Assembly (NCBI GenBank): GCA_913775265.1
Contig: CAJYJH010000010.1
Location: forward strand, 165,730-229,729
Reading direction: 5' to 3'
Length of the DNA: 64,000 bases
From: an uncultured Mucilaginibacter sp.
Lineage (GTDB): Bacteria > Bacteroidota > Bacteroidia > Sphingobacteriales > Sphingobacteriaceae
Shown here: positions 17,923 to 26,314 of the stretch, piece after piece
Layout: the number at the start of each line of letters is the position of its first letter
How positions within the stretch are numbered: position 1 is the stretch's first letter
Notes under the pieces: model-generated
The model's input: only the letters and a program-made list of their open reading frames with translations
Databases searched by the model: none
What the model was told of the DNA's origin: nothing
Made by a program: the position numbers and the translations under genes

Positions 17923-18737
17923 ATGAAAAAAATAATCAAGTTCGTTTTTGCATTAACATTCATCAGCACGTTGCTGCTGAGTGTTGCCTGTAAAAAAGAT
18001 TCAGATAAAGAAAACAAGGGTCTGTACAGCTTCTCAAACACGGAGTATACCGGCCTTGCCAATGTAGGCAATCCCTACTTTCCGAGGCCCTTGTCTTTAA
18101 GATTTAGCGAGGGAAACGATGTTGCAGCGTGGTCACATCTGACGCTTTCCGTTTGGCGCTGAGGCGATGTGCATGGCAAAATAACAAAAGTAGAGGAGGA
18201 TACTGAGGGAAAGACCACGGTCATCGTTCTTTTTGATCTGCCGGGGATGAACAATTCAATTCGCCATAGGTCTACACTATTTCAGCCGATAAGAAAACCA
18301 TTACAGGGGGCTCTTCACCAATCATCTCCATGGTCGATATGAAGCTGTTTCCCAAAGATGCACTCAGCGTTGTAGGTGTTTGGGCACAGCATGACTATCC
18401 TGAATGGTTCCCGGATGTGAACATCATTAATTTCCTGGAAAAGGGCGTAACCAATTACAAGCAAAGCGGGAAATATATTCTTGGCGTTTTTGATCTAAAT
18501 TTAAATTTCGCCGAAAACTATAAACAGGACGGCTCGCGGATCGCCTTCACTGGTGCTAACCCGGATGTTGACAGGCCGCGAATTACATCTGTTCCGTATT
18601 ATGGGGTGCTCTCCGCTGATGGAAAGATATTATACGTTGATGCCTATGCGTTTTCTACGGCCCGCATATCAACTTCATTAAGTACATTTCCATGGTATGG
18701 CCCAAAAGACACCACGCCTTGGTTGATCAGGCAATAA
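17923..18737 (+). pseudogene. Broken lipoprotein gene (in-frame stop plus frameshift)
   Basis: The N-terminus MKKIIKFVFALTFISTLLLSVACKK has a lipobox (LSVAC) and reads to a TGA at 18160. The same frame continues sensibly (GDVHGKITKVEEDTEGKTTV to about 18260), then the protein-like frame shifts and goes on as VYTISADKKTITGGSSPIIS into a 135-residue C-terminal part ending at 18737. The intact form would be about 270 residues, an outer-membrane or periplasmic lipoprotein of unknown function. Either the gene is dead or two sequencing errors lie here; two separate lesions make true decay more likely. Confidence 0.7.
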
Positions 18738-18850
18738 ATACCGCCTTAAAAACTTGATATAAATTAAAATGGGCTCGAACAGTAGTTGGCTATTTTTTTA
18801 ATACTGAGATTTAAGTAACACGTAAGTATAGCAAAATTTTACTTGTTACA

Positions 18851-18885
18851 AAAAAAAGCCATCAAATTAAAATTTGATGGCTTTT
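18851..18885 (-). terminator. Original tRNA-Asn terminator, displaced by the island
   Basis: AGCCATCAAATT pairs with AATTTGATGGCT, with a run of A on the + strand that is a T-run on the minus strand. It directly follows the 3' end of the tRNA-Asn fragment (attL), so it would have ended tRNA-Asn transcription before the island inserted. Confidence 0.7.
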
Positions 18886-18930
18886 GCTCCTGAGGCTGGG
18901 CTCGAACCAGCGACCCTCTGATTAACAGTC
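18886..18930 (-). repeat. attL: 45-bp tRNA-Asn 3'-end fragment
   Basis: 45 bp identical to 42031-42075, the 3' part (T-arm, variable loop and anticodon arm) of the intact tRNA-Asn. Identity stops exactly at the anticodon stem, where the left copy goes into unrelated sequence. This is the standard footprint of integration into a tRNA gene. Confidence 0.93.
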
Positions 18931-19042
18931 TATGGGAGGCTCGTTTTGATATTTTGTTTTACATTCAAATAGCTGTATTTCAATATTTTATAAAAATGTC
19001 GTTTTGTGATCTTTTACTTTTTTTTGCCATTCTTTGTCCATT

Positions 19043-19126
19043 TGTGTGAGAAATGTGTGAGATTAAACTAAGCGATTTTATGCGAAATTTGCGTAATTTC
19101 ACATGTTCTAAAAAAATTGTGTGAGA
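19043..19126. repeat. Left arm-type repeats (three TGTGTGAGA copies)
   Basis: TGTGTGAGA occurs at 19043-19051, 19054-19062 and 19118-19126. The first two form a tandem unit of 20 bp that recurs without change near attR at 41963. Placement about 110 bp inside the core and just upstream of the integrase gene fits integrase arm-binding sites. Confidence 0.6.
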
Positions 19127-19157
19127 GAAATAGGCGTTTTACTTAATTTTAATAAAA

Positions 19158-20399
19158 ATGGCAGTAAAAGTTAACTTATATTTAGATGAACGGAAGGTTG
19201 AAACCGGTAAGAAAGCACCGGTAAAAATCAGGTTATACATCTCTCGTACCGATATTAGGCACTACCATACCGACATATACCTGACGGCTCAACAGTTCCA
19301 ACAATCCTATCTAACCGAAAAACCTAAGAAAGCATTTCAGGAAACTAAAATAACTTTAGATGCCATAGAAGCAAAGGCAAATAGAATTATTACTAAAATG
19401 GATGGCTTATTTATCCTTGATAAATTTGAGCGGGAAATGTTTCGCTCTCAAGCCGCCACTACAGACGTATGCGCCTACTATCAGGACTATATAAATGAAC
19501 TGACGAGGAATGGCCGTGCAGGCACTGCCTCCAACTACCGTTTAAGTTTAAAGTCATTGCTTGAATTTGCCGGCAAGGATAAACACCCCGCATCAAGCCT
19601 TTCATTTGCACGGATTACAGTCGATTTTTTAAACAGATATGAAAGCTGGATGGTAGCTGCCGACAAGTCCAAAACTACTGTAGGTATCTACTTACGCCCT
19701 TTACGGGCTATTTTCAATAAAGCTATGGAAGAAGGCAGTATAGCAATTGAACTGTATCCTTTTAAAAAATATAAAATACCTACAGGCCAAAACATAAAGA
19801 AGGCCCTAAGTAAGGAGGAATTAAAAAAACTGTATACTGCGCCGGTAGAGCCAGGCAGCCCTAAAGAGAAAGCAAGGGATTTTTGGTTTTTTAGTTATCA
19901 GTGTAATGGAATGAACTTTCGGGATATTGCAGAATTAAAGTATAAAAACATTAATAAGAAATCAATTTCATTTTTGCGACATAAAACGCTATATACCACT
20001 AAAGACAAACCGAAGCCCATCATTATTCCTTTAACAGAAACGATTAAGGCTGTTATAGAACGTTACGGCACCCGCCCCGTTTTGCCTGACAATTATGTGT
20101 TCTCGATATTGAATAAAAAGATGGATGAAGCAGAGAAACTAAGGGTTAACCAAAATTTCATTCGTTTTGTCAATCAGCATATTCAGAAGTTAGCAAAAGA
20201 ACTAGACCTGGATGGTGAAATTTCTACTTACTACGCACGGCATTCGTTCACAACCGCCGCTATCCGTAATGGCGCAAAAATGGAGTTGATACAGGAAAGC
20301 TTAGGTCACCGTAGTTTAAACACCACGCAAAACTATTGGGCTGGTTTCGAGGATAACGTAAAGCAGGAAATCGCTGATAAGTTGATGGACTTTAGCTAA
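19158..20399 (+). CDS. Tyrosine recombinase (island integrase)
   Basis: 413 residues with the Bacteroidota layout: N-terminal arm-binding part (about 1-95), SAM-like core-binding domain (about 100-195) and catalytic domain (about 215-400). Visible catalytic residues are R361 in TYYARHSF (the box II His is replaced by Tyr), H384 in SLGHRSLN and the nucleophile Y393 in QNYWAGF; K276 is a candidate lysine. The Arg I position reads GMN (N253), not GMR/GLR, as in IntDOT-like enzymes. It lies 228 nt inside attL and should catalyse integration at, and excision from, the tRNA-Asn. Confidence 0.95.
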   Translation: MAVKVNLYLDERKVETGKKAPVKIRLYISRTDIRHYHTDIYLTAQQFQQSYLTEKPKKAFQETKITLDAIEAKANRIITKMDGLFILDKFEREMFRSQAATTDVCAYYQDYINELTRNGRAGTASNYRLSLKSLLEFAGKDKHPASSLSFARITVDFLNRYESWMVAADKSKTTVGIYLRPLRAIFNKAMEEGSIAIELYPFKKYKIPTGQNIKKALSKEELKKLYTAPVEPGSPKEKARDFWFFSYQCNGMNFRDIAELKYKNINKKSISFLRHKTLYTTKDKPKPIIIPLTETIKAVIERYGTRPVLPDNYVFSILNKKMDEAEKLRVNQNFIRFVNQHIQKLAKELDLDGEISTYYARHSFTTAAIRNGAKMELIQESLGHRSLNTTQNYWAGFEDNVKQEIADKLMDFS

Positions 20400-20407
20400 A
20401 ATTCGAA

Positions 20408-20439
20408 GTTCACTTTTTGTGAACCTATGGTTATATTTG
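20408..20439 (+). promoter_or_regulatory. Operator and -7 element of the higBA locus
   Basis: GTTCAC-TTTTT-GTGAAC (20408-20424) is a perfect inverted repeat, followed by TATATTTG (20432-20439), an exact -7 element, 11 nt before the toxin remnant ATG. An antitoxin with an HTH domain would be expected to bind such a palindrome and repress its own operon. Confidence 0.6.
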
Positions 20440-20450
20440 TTATTAGGAAC

Positions 20451-20781
20451 ATGAAAGTCCATTTGATTTAAAAGCAATCATTAGAAGAATTTGTCAACAG
20501 ACATCTAAGAAGTAAAATCTCTCTAGAAGATTGAACAGAAAAACTTAAGCTAGCAGACTGGGAGCAACCAAGTGATATGAAACAAACTTTCAATACCGCT
20601 GATTTCTTAGGTAAAAGCAGTAACCAGGTTGTTTTTGATATTGCCGGTAATAATTACCGGATGATCTGCAAGTTTTTATTTGGCGTAAAACAGGCTAATT
20701 TATTATTGTTGGATTGGAACTCATGCAGAATACAATAAGATTTGTAAACAAGGTCACCAATACACTATCAATCTTTACTAA
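20451..20781 (+). pseudogene. higB: Decayed HigB toxin
   Basis: From ATG 20451 the frame reads MKVHLI, stop, KQSLEEFVNRHLRSKISLED, stop, then LADWEQPSDMKQTFNTADFL and NQVVFDIAGNNYRMICKF, all in the order seen in HigB-type mRNA interferases. Near 20715 the frame shifts and the C-terminus GTHAEYNKICKQGHQYTINL follows to a TAA at 20779, one base before the antitoxin ATG. Two in-frame stops plus a frameshift mean that no functional toxin can be made. The family is recognised from GTHAEYNKI and the GNNYRM strand. Confidence 0.8.
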
Positions 20782-20782
20782 C

Positions 20783-21238
20783 ATGGAAGCAACAACAATA
20801 AAATATACCATTATTAAAAACAAGGATCAATATGACCGATATTGCACCCAGTTGGAGACCTTGCTCACTCAAGCAAATAGTGAATCCTTACAAGACGAAA
20901 TTGACCTAGTGACACTACTAATCGAGAAGTATAATGAAGAACATAACACATTTAAGGAAACTGATCCAATTACCCTGTTACGTTCTTTCATGCAAGATCA
21001 TCAATTAAAATCTCAGGACATGGCTGCAATTTTAGGGATTGGCAAAAACTACGTGTCTGATATATTAAATTACAAAAAAGGGTTATCTAAGGAGGTAATA
21101 AGAAAGTTAGCTGATCATTTCAAAGTCAGGCAAGAGGCATTTAATCGTCCGTATAAATTAATTTCCCCTATAAATGCACACCTCCGTAATGCCCGTGTAA
21201 TGAATACAACCAAGCAACTCCAATACGCCGGTAAATAA
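20783..21238 (+). CDS. higA: HigA-type antitoxin (orphaned)
   Basis: 151 residues from ATG 20783 (MEATTIKYTIIKNKDQYDRY). The first 85 residues are the helical region typical of long HigA proteins; the HTH follows as MQDHQLKSQDMAAILGIGKNYVSDILNYKKGLSKEVIRKLADHF. It should bind and neutralise HigB and repress the operon through the palindrome at 20408. A longer frame from 20714 overlaps the toxin end and is not the natural start. The antitoxin is intact while the toxin gene is broken, so it may persist as a repressor or as an anti-addiction protein. Confidence 0.88.
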   Translation: MEATTIKYTIIKNKDQYDRYCTQLETLLTQANSESLQDEIDLVTLLIEKYNEEHNTFKETDPITLLRSFMQDHQLKSQDMAAILGIGKNYVSDILNYKKGLSKEVIRKLADHFKVRQEAFNRPYKLISPINAHLRNARVMNTTKQLQYAGK

Positions 21239-21302
21239 ACCTATAATGTAAGGTTGAGACCCGTTTTTTAGGTCTTATCGTTACAATAAAGGCAATAACC
21301 TG

Positions 21303-22784
21303 CTACTGCAACTGCTTTATTATCGACCTGAAGTTTTCTAACCCGGCTTCCAAGTTTTCCAAAATATCGTTTGCTAATACATCCGGGTCGGGCAGGTTAT
21401 CCAAATCAGCTAATGATTTATCTTTAAGCCAGGTTATATCCAAACTTGTTTTATCACGGCTTACAATTTCTTCGTAACTAAACTTTCTCCAACGGCCTTC
21501 AGGATTGGTTTCTGCATTAAAGGTTTCTTTACGGGTATGTCGGTTGCCTGGCTGATAGCAATATATGAAATCCAGTAAGTCGTCTAGCTTCAACGGGTTC
21601 TTTTTTAGCGTGTGGTGTACGTTGGTACGGTAGTCATAATACCAGATCTCTTTTGTCCATGGGTCTTTTGCGGATGGTTTTGCATCGAAGAAAACAACGT
21701 TTGCCTTTACGCCATTGGCATAAAATATACCGGTTGGCAAACGCAGAATGGTATGCAGGTCTGTGGTTTCTAAAATCTTTTTACGTACCAATTCACCTGC
21801 GCCACCCTCAAACAAAACATTGTCGGGCAGTACCACTGCCGCCATGCCGGTTGTTTTAAGCATGGTACGAATGTGTTGTATAAAGTTAAGTTGCTTATTA
21901 CTGGTAGTGGCGAAGAAGTCTTGACGGTTATAGGTCAGGTCTTCCTTCTCTTGCTCTCCTTCTTCATTGGTAAATGTTTGACTACTTTTTTTACCGAACG
22001 GAGGGTTGGCCAGCACATAATCATAAGTAGTGCTACTCTGGGCTATCAGGGCATCCGCAGGAGAGATATTATTATCGCTGTCAATATCACCGATGTTGTG
22101 AAGAAACAAATTCATTAGAGCCATTCTACGTGTTCCTGCAACAATTTCGTTTCCGTAGAAAGTGCTGTATTTTAAAAAGCGCTTCTGTTCTTTGTCAAGT
22201 TTATAATTGTTTTCGTTAGCAATGAAATCATAGGCTGATAGAAAGAACCCGCCCGTTCCACATGCAGGATCGGCAATGGTTTTACCCGGCTCTGGGCGAA
22301 TACAGGCTACCATAGCGCTTATCAATGCGCGCGGCGTGAAGTACTGCCCGGCACCGCTTTTGGTGTCCTCAGCGTTCTTCTCAAGCAGACCTTCATATAT
22401 GTCGCCTTTAACGTCAGTATCCATCATAACCCAATTTTCACGATGGATCATGTCGATAAGCTTATAAAGCTTAGCTGGATCTTGTATTTTATTTTGACTC
22501 TTCGTGAATATTTGCCCTAAGACACCTTTTTGCTGCGCTAACTCACGTAACAGTATTGAATAATGTATTTCAAGTTCTGCGCCCCGTTTGGATGTAAGGC
22601 TTTCCCAACTATATTCATCAGGTATAGGTAAAGGGCGGTTGTATGGCGGCTTACTATATTCATCTGCCATCTTTAAAAATAGCAAGTAAGTAAGTTGCTC
22701 CAAATAATCGCCATAGCTTACGCCATCATCACGAAGGGTGTTACAGAAAGACCAGACTTTGGAAATGATTGCAGATGATGTCAT
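21303..22784 (-). CDS. hsdM: Type I restriction-modification DNA methyltransferase subunit
   Basis: 493 residues. The N-terminal HsdM helical domain (about 5-130) is followed by the N6-adenine methylase core: GQYFTPRALISAMV, the S-adenosylmethionine motif ADPACGTGGFFLSAY (171-185) and the catalytic LANPPFG (258-264, NPPF). It methylates adenine in the site read by HsdS and is part of the restriction complex. It is the last gene of the hsd operon; its ATG overlaps the stop of the nuclease-like gene by 4 nt, so the inserted pair is translationally tied to it. Confidence 0.95.
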   Translation of the reverse strand: MTSSAIISKVWSFCNTLRDDGVSYGDYLEQLTYLLFLKMADEYSKPPYNRPLPIPDEYSWESLTSKRGAELEIHYSILLRELAQQKGVLGQIFTKSQNKIQDPAKLYKLIDMIHRENWVMMDTDVKGDIYEGLLEKNAEDTKSGAGQYFTPRALISAMVACIRPEPGKTIADPACGTGGFFLSAYDFIANENNYKLDKEQKRFLKYSTFYGNEIVAGTRRMALMNLFLHNIGDIDSDNNISPADALIAQSSTTYDYVLANPPFGKKSSQTFTNEEGEQEKEDLTYNRQDFFATTSNKQLNFIQHIRTMLKTTGMAAVVLPDNVLFEGGAGELVRKKILETTDLHTILRLPTGIFYANGVKANVVFFDAKPSAKDPWTKEIWYYDYRTNVHHTLKKNPLKLDDLLDFIYCYQPGNRHTRKETFNAETNPEGRWRKFSYEEIVSRDKTSLDITWLKDKSLADLDNLPDPDVLANDILENLEAGLENFRSIIKQLQ

Positions 22785-23242
22785 TGGGTTAAACTTAGTT
22801 TTGCTATTGGCTTAATTCCAGCTTGAGCTATCTTCCGACTTTGTGGTGAATTAGGTTGAATTGCATATTTTCCAGACATTACCCAGTAAAAGGGTACAGG
22901 TGCTTTGATTTTGTTTAGCTCCGGGGCTTTGCTGTTGAGCCAATCTTTAAGCCATTGTAGTTTATTAAGCATTGTAGAAACTTCCGCTGTATTAGCAGAA
23001 TGTACTTCAACGAAATAAGCTTTATTATTGTACCCTATGCAGTAGTCCCAACGGTTAGAGTTTGGATATTTGGTTCTAACACATTCGTCAATATCTACGC
23101 TTCCATTACAAAGAGAGTTGTCCGTAAGCGCAACTTTCGCACTATAAGCTCCTAATGCTTTAAGTCCAGGCTGGTAGCAGTTTTTAATTTCGGCGGTTGC
23201 TTCAACAGCCTCTTTAAATTTATTTGAAGTGGTTTTAGCCAT
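22781..23242 (-). CDS. Nuclease-like partner of the ATPase, embedded in the hsd operon
   Basis: 153 residues, no named family recognised. NSNRWDYCIGY followed by KAYFVEVHSANTAEV gives an Asp (D66) and, 13 residues later, E79-V-H81, resembling the core of PD-(D/E)XK nucleases with the usual Lys replaced by His. The motif GSVDIDECVRTKYP precedes it, and a conserved-looking WLKDWLNSKAP and PFYWVMSGKYAI follow. It overlaps the ATPase gene by 8 nt and hsdM by 4 nt, so it is made with both. I infer an effector controlled by the ATPase; a structural or non-catalytic role is possible because the Lys is missing. Confidence 0.6.
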   Translation of the reverse strand: MAKTTSNKFKEAVEATAEIKNCYQPGLKALGAYSAKVALTDNSLCNGSVDIDECVRTKYPNSNRWDYCIGYNNKAYFVEVHSANTAEVSTMLNKLQWLKDWLNSKAPELNKIKAPVPFYWVMSGKYAIQPNSPQSRKIAQAGIKPIAKLSLTQ

Positions 23243-24395
23243 TGTTTGCAGCAGCTATAGTTGCAACAATATCATTAGCTTTTGAACTGAAAGACGATAG
23301 CCCTCCCCATTCCGAAGTTGCAAGATCTTCACTGCCAGCATCCAAACTCGAAATGTCTCTTACTATTACACTTTTTTGTACCCGATCAAAATAGTAAGTG
23401 TTTATTGTCTTAGTTTGTAACAGATCCTTGAATAGCCTGTTTATTGGTGCGGACTTTGTTAACTCGAAAAGCTTTAAAAGTGATTGATCGTTAGCCTTTG
23501 CCTCTTTTAATATATTAAATGCCCATGCAAATTCAAGTAATACCGGTGAATGGGTAGACACTATTACTTTGTAATCTCTCGAAAGAAGATCCAAGATTTG
23601 CAAAAGGACTGAACTGATAGCCTCTGGATGCAGTCCCATTTCCGGTTCCTCTATGATTACGTATTTTATATCTTCTTTTCGAGTGGTTTTAGAAGCCGGA
23701 CACAAATAATAAAAGCTAAGCAGCAGCGGCATAAACTCCTTTTGACCGGCGCTCCAAGCCATAAAAGGCAGGCTTGTATCATTAATATTTAATCGCAAGC
23801 GTTTTTTGTTCGATTTGTCAATAACTATTTTGCCATCATGAAAAATGCTGTTGTTAATGGAGTTCCTTAATGGTTCTTTTAAGCGTTGTGTTTGTGGGAA
23901 TATTGATTCCTTTTTATTACTTAAACCGCTTTCTAAAAACTGCCTTAACGTTTCGCTAAAATCTCGGAGAATATAAGGCACTGCGTCTTCATATTCGCTG
24001 AAATAACGGGGCCATCCATTTTGCAAACAAATTACGCGCTGGGCGGGTATATAGAATAACTTGTCGGTCGCATCTTTATAACTTTCTTTTTGCTTAGGCT
24101 TTAAATAATCTACATCGTATACCCTTCCATTATAGGTAACTTCGGTGTTTCTATTCCAAATCCCATTCATTCCTTCTCCAAAATATCTGTCTAATATTTC
24201 TTCTTCGGTATTCCCCCAAACAAAACCATATTGTTCTATAGTTCGTCTGATGTGCTTTTTATCTATCAATAGTTTTATCAACTGCAATAAAATACTCTTT
24301 CCACTTGCCTGAGGTCCGACAAAAAAAGTTAGATCACCAAAGCTGATATTAGCTTCGTCTATCGGCCCCAATGACTTGATTTTTATACTTTTCAT
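23235..24395 (-). CDS. AAA/ABC-type ATPase embedded in the hsd operon
   Basis: 386 residues with an SMC/RecF-like ABC ATPase fold. Walker A is GPQASGKS (27-34), the signature-like WSAGQKE is at 214-220, Walker B is YVIIEEPEMGLHP (245-257) and the switch His is in VSTHSP (279-284). The insert of about 180 residues between Walker A and the signature is helical. No TOPRIM domain follows, so it is not an OLD nuclease. Together with the 153-residue protein it forms a two-gene cassette between hsdS and hsdM. Such ATPases often sense phage or DNA structure in defence systems, which is inference here. Confidence 0.88.
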   Translation of the reverse strand: MKSIKIKSLGPIDEANISFGDLTFFVGPQASGKSILLQLIKLLIDKKHIRRTIEQYGFVWGNTEEEILDRYFGEGMNGIWNRNTEVTYNGRVYDVDYLKPKQKESYKDATDKLFYIPAQRVICLQNGWPRYFSEYEDAVPYILRDFSETLRQFLESGLSNKKESIFPQTQRLKEPLRNSINNSIFHDGKIVIDKSNKKRLRLNINDTSLPFMAWSAGQKEFMPLLLSFYYLCPASKTTRKEDIKYVIIEEPEMGLHPEAISSVLLQILDLLSRDYKVIVSTHSPVLLEFAWAFNILKEAKANDQSLLKLFELTKSAPINRLFKDLLQTKTINTYYFDRVQKSVIVRDISSLDAGSEDLATSEWGGLSSFSSKANDIVATIAAANNG

Positions 24396-24448
24396 GTAAA
24401 AGCTTAATAAACAAATATACTTACTTCTATAATTTTGAAATAGTTAGA

Positions 24449-26314
24449 TCATGAAGTGACCTTATTAATCACCTTTCCAAACCCGATCGGTACTAACCCA
24501 ACTTCTTTCATCCAGTTCCACATTGCTAAAATCCCTGCCTTTGAAAATTTAGCTTTGCTTTTAGACCAGTCGTAAACCTCGTTGGTCAACACTTCGGGAT
24601 CCAATTCCTGCTGCTCAAGTATATAGTTATTCCAGATGGCATAAACGGTAGCAACAAGTTCCGAATCGTCGGTATTTTTATCTTTAAGTAAGCCGAGTAC
24701 ATAATTGATTTTATCGCTTACAGGCTCAAAAAATTTTGGGTAGTCGCTGGTTAAGTTCTCTAATTTATTTAGCGGTTCAAAATGATAGGGTGCAACACCA
24801 GTGTCTTGTATAAACCATTCGCTTTTTTTAGCCTCTCTTATAAATGGATATATAAATGTGGCATCAAGTGGGCCGGCAGTTTGCTTAATATAGTGTGTAT
24901 CAAATAAAAGCTGTGCATGCTGCTCGCATAAATAAAGTAACTTCTGAAACTTGGTTGTGCCAAAGCTTCTTTCATGGTGGCAAGCGGATATAATTTTACC
25001 GGCTAAAACCTTGCGCTCCCAAACATCACGCTTTGCGTTGATAGAAATAACCTTTGCCTCCGTTTGTATACCTGCTTTTACCAACTTCCCTTCAAAAGCT
25101 TTTTTCAAGATGCTTTGTTTTAATGCTTCGGCTTGTTGCAAGCTGTTGGTTATTGTCTCTTCGATTTTGTCACAGACACTTAAAAGATTTTCAATTTCTT
25201 TTACCACTGTTGATTGTTCTGCAAAAGAACAATACGGCACTACATAGTTTTTTATAATATCAGTATTTAGGTTAGGTTGAGCTGCTCCCATATTAATATT
25301 TCTAAGTTCTTTAGTTTTGCTTAACCAGAAATAATATAGATAATGATTGCTCCTTTTATCCAAATTTAAAAACGCAGCTATACCGTCATTCATTGTCGCA
25401 TCAATCATACAGATTTTTGGGACACCCAAAGTTGCACCGCTATTTGATAACAAAAGAGTATCAGGAGATATTTTTCGAGTTTTGTGTAACCCAGCCTCTT
25501 TAATTGTGTGTGTAAAAGCTAATAAATATTTATTACTGTCTTTAGTTATATCAGCTACCTTAAGAAACGGAATTGTTCCATTGTAATATCTTAAATCTCC
25601 AGCGGGTCTTGGTGAGCCCCCCCTAACAACATTACATATGTCAGAAACTTTTTTTAATACCCAGCTTTTAGGTAATTCACCATCCTTTAAGTCCTTATTT
25701 GTTAACTTACCTTCAAAAGCCGATTTCAAAACCGCCTGCCTGTAAACTGCGAGCTGTTGCTGTGCTGTTTTTAAGTTTTCAATGCCTTTATCCAGTTCGC
25801 TAAATAGTTCGTCTATTTTTAAAACGATGTCATTTTGTATAGCTATGGGAGGAAGGGGTATAGTAAATTCCCTCATCGATTTTAATGAAACATTCTTAAT
25901 TGTGCTACCTGTGGCAGAATTAAGTGCATAATTTAAAAATCTTATGTCTTTTAACAACCACATTAAAAAATGCTTACTAATAACATCAGTTACATTAAAA
26001 TAACAGGCACTTTTCCCAAGTATAATTTTCTCGTTGTTGTAAAAAGCTACATTCCCAATTGTACCATTTATAGAAACCAAAATACTTTTATCCGATAATT
26101 GCTTTTTGTGTTTCTCGTACTCACTTACAGAAACAGACTTTGTATTTGCCTTGATTTCAATTTTACCGTTGGAAAGATTATTACCATTTATAAAGAAGTA
26201 TTCGCCATTCTCGGAGTATTCGGGTGTTCCATGTAACCCATCCCCCAACAAAGAAACTACATCCTTTAATTTAACCCATTTCCATCCTTCTGGCAATTCT
26301 TTTTCAGTACTCAT
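24449..26314 (-). CDS. hsdS: Type I restriction specificity subunit with extra C-terminal domain
   Basis: 621 residues, about 200 more than usual. Two target-recognition domains (about 1-195 and 215-410) are each followed by the conserved helix with AVLKSAFEGKLTNKD and SILKKAFEGKLVKAG, so each half of the bipartite DNA site has a reader. Residues about 425-621 form an added domain (KIISACHHERSFGTTKFQKLLYLCE ... YIKQTAGPLDATFIYPFI), whose KFQKLLYL pattern recalls the SocA/DUF4065 (Panacea) antitoxin fold. Its ATG overlaps the hsdR stop by one base. The domain might anchor or control the inserted ATPase pair encoded next. Confidence 0.9.
   Translation of the reverse strand: MSTEKELPEGWKWVKLKDVVSLLGDGLHGTPEYSENGEYFFINGNNLSNGKIEIKANTKSVSVSEYEKHKKQLSDKSILVSINGTIGNVAFYNNEKIILGKSACYFNVTDVISKHFLMWLLKDIRFLNYALNSATGSTIKNVSLKSMREFTIPLPPIAIQNDIVLKIDELFSELDKGIENLKTAQQQLAVYRQAVLKSAFEGKLTNKDLKDGELPKSWVLKKVSDICNVVRGGSPRPAGDLRYYNGTIPFLKVADITKDSNKYLLAFTHTIKEAGLHKTRKISPDTLLLSNSGATLGVPKICMIDATMNDGIAAFLNLDKRSNHYLYYFWLSKTKELRNINMGAAQPNLNTDIIKNYVVPYCSFAEQSTVVKEIENLLSVCDKIEETITNSLQQAEALKQSILKKAFEGKLVKAGIQTEAKVISINAKRDVWERKVLAGKIISACHHERSFGTTKFQKLLYLCEQHAQLLFDTHYIKQTAGPLDATFIYPFIREAKKSEWFIQDTGVAPYHFEPLNKLENLTSDYPKFFEPVSDKINYVLGLLKDKNTDDSELVATVYAIWNNYILEQQELDPEVLTNEVYDWSKSKAKFSKAGILAMWNWMKEVGLVPIGFGKVINKVTS

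Noticed and set aside
23235..24395. OLD-family nuclease (Gabija GajA-like)
   Set aside because: The chain ends after the ATPase domain with no TOPRIM motif, so only the ATPase half is comparable.
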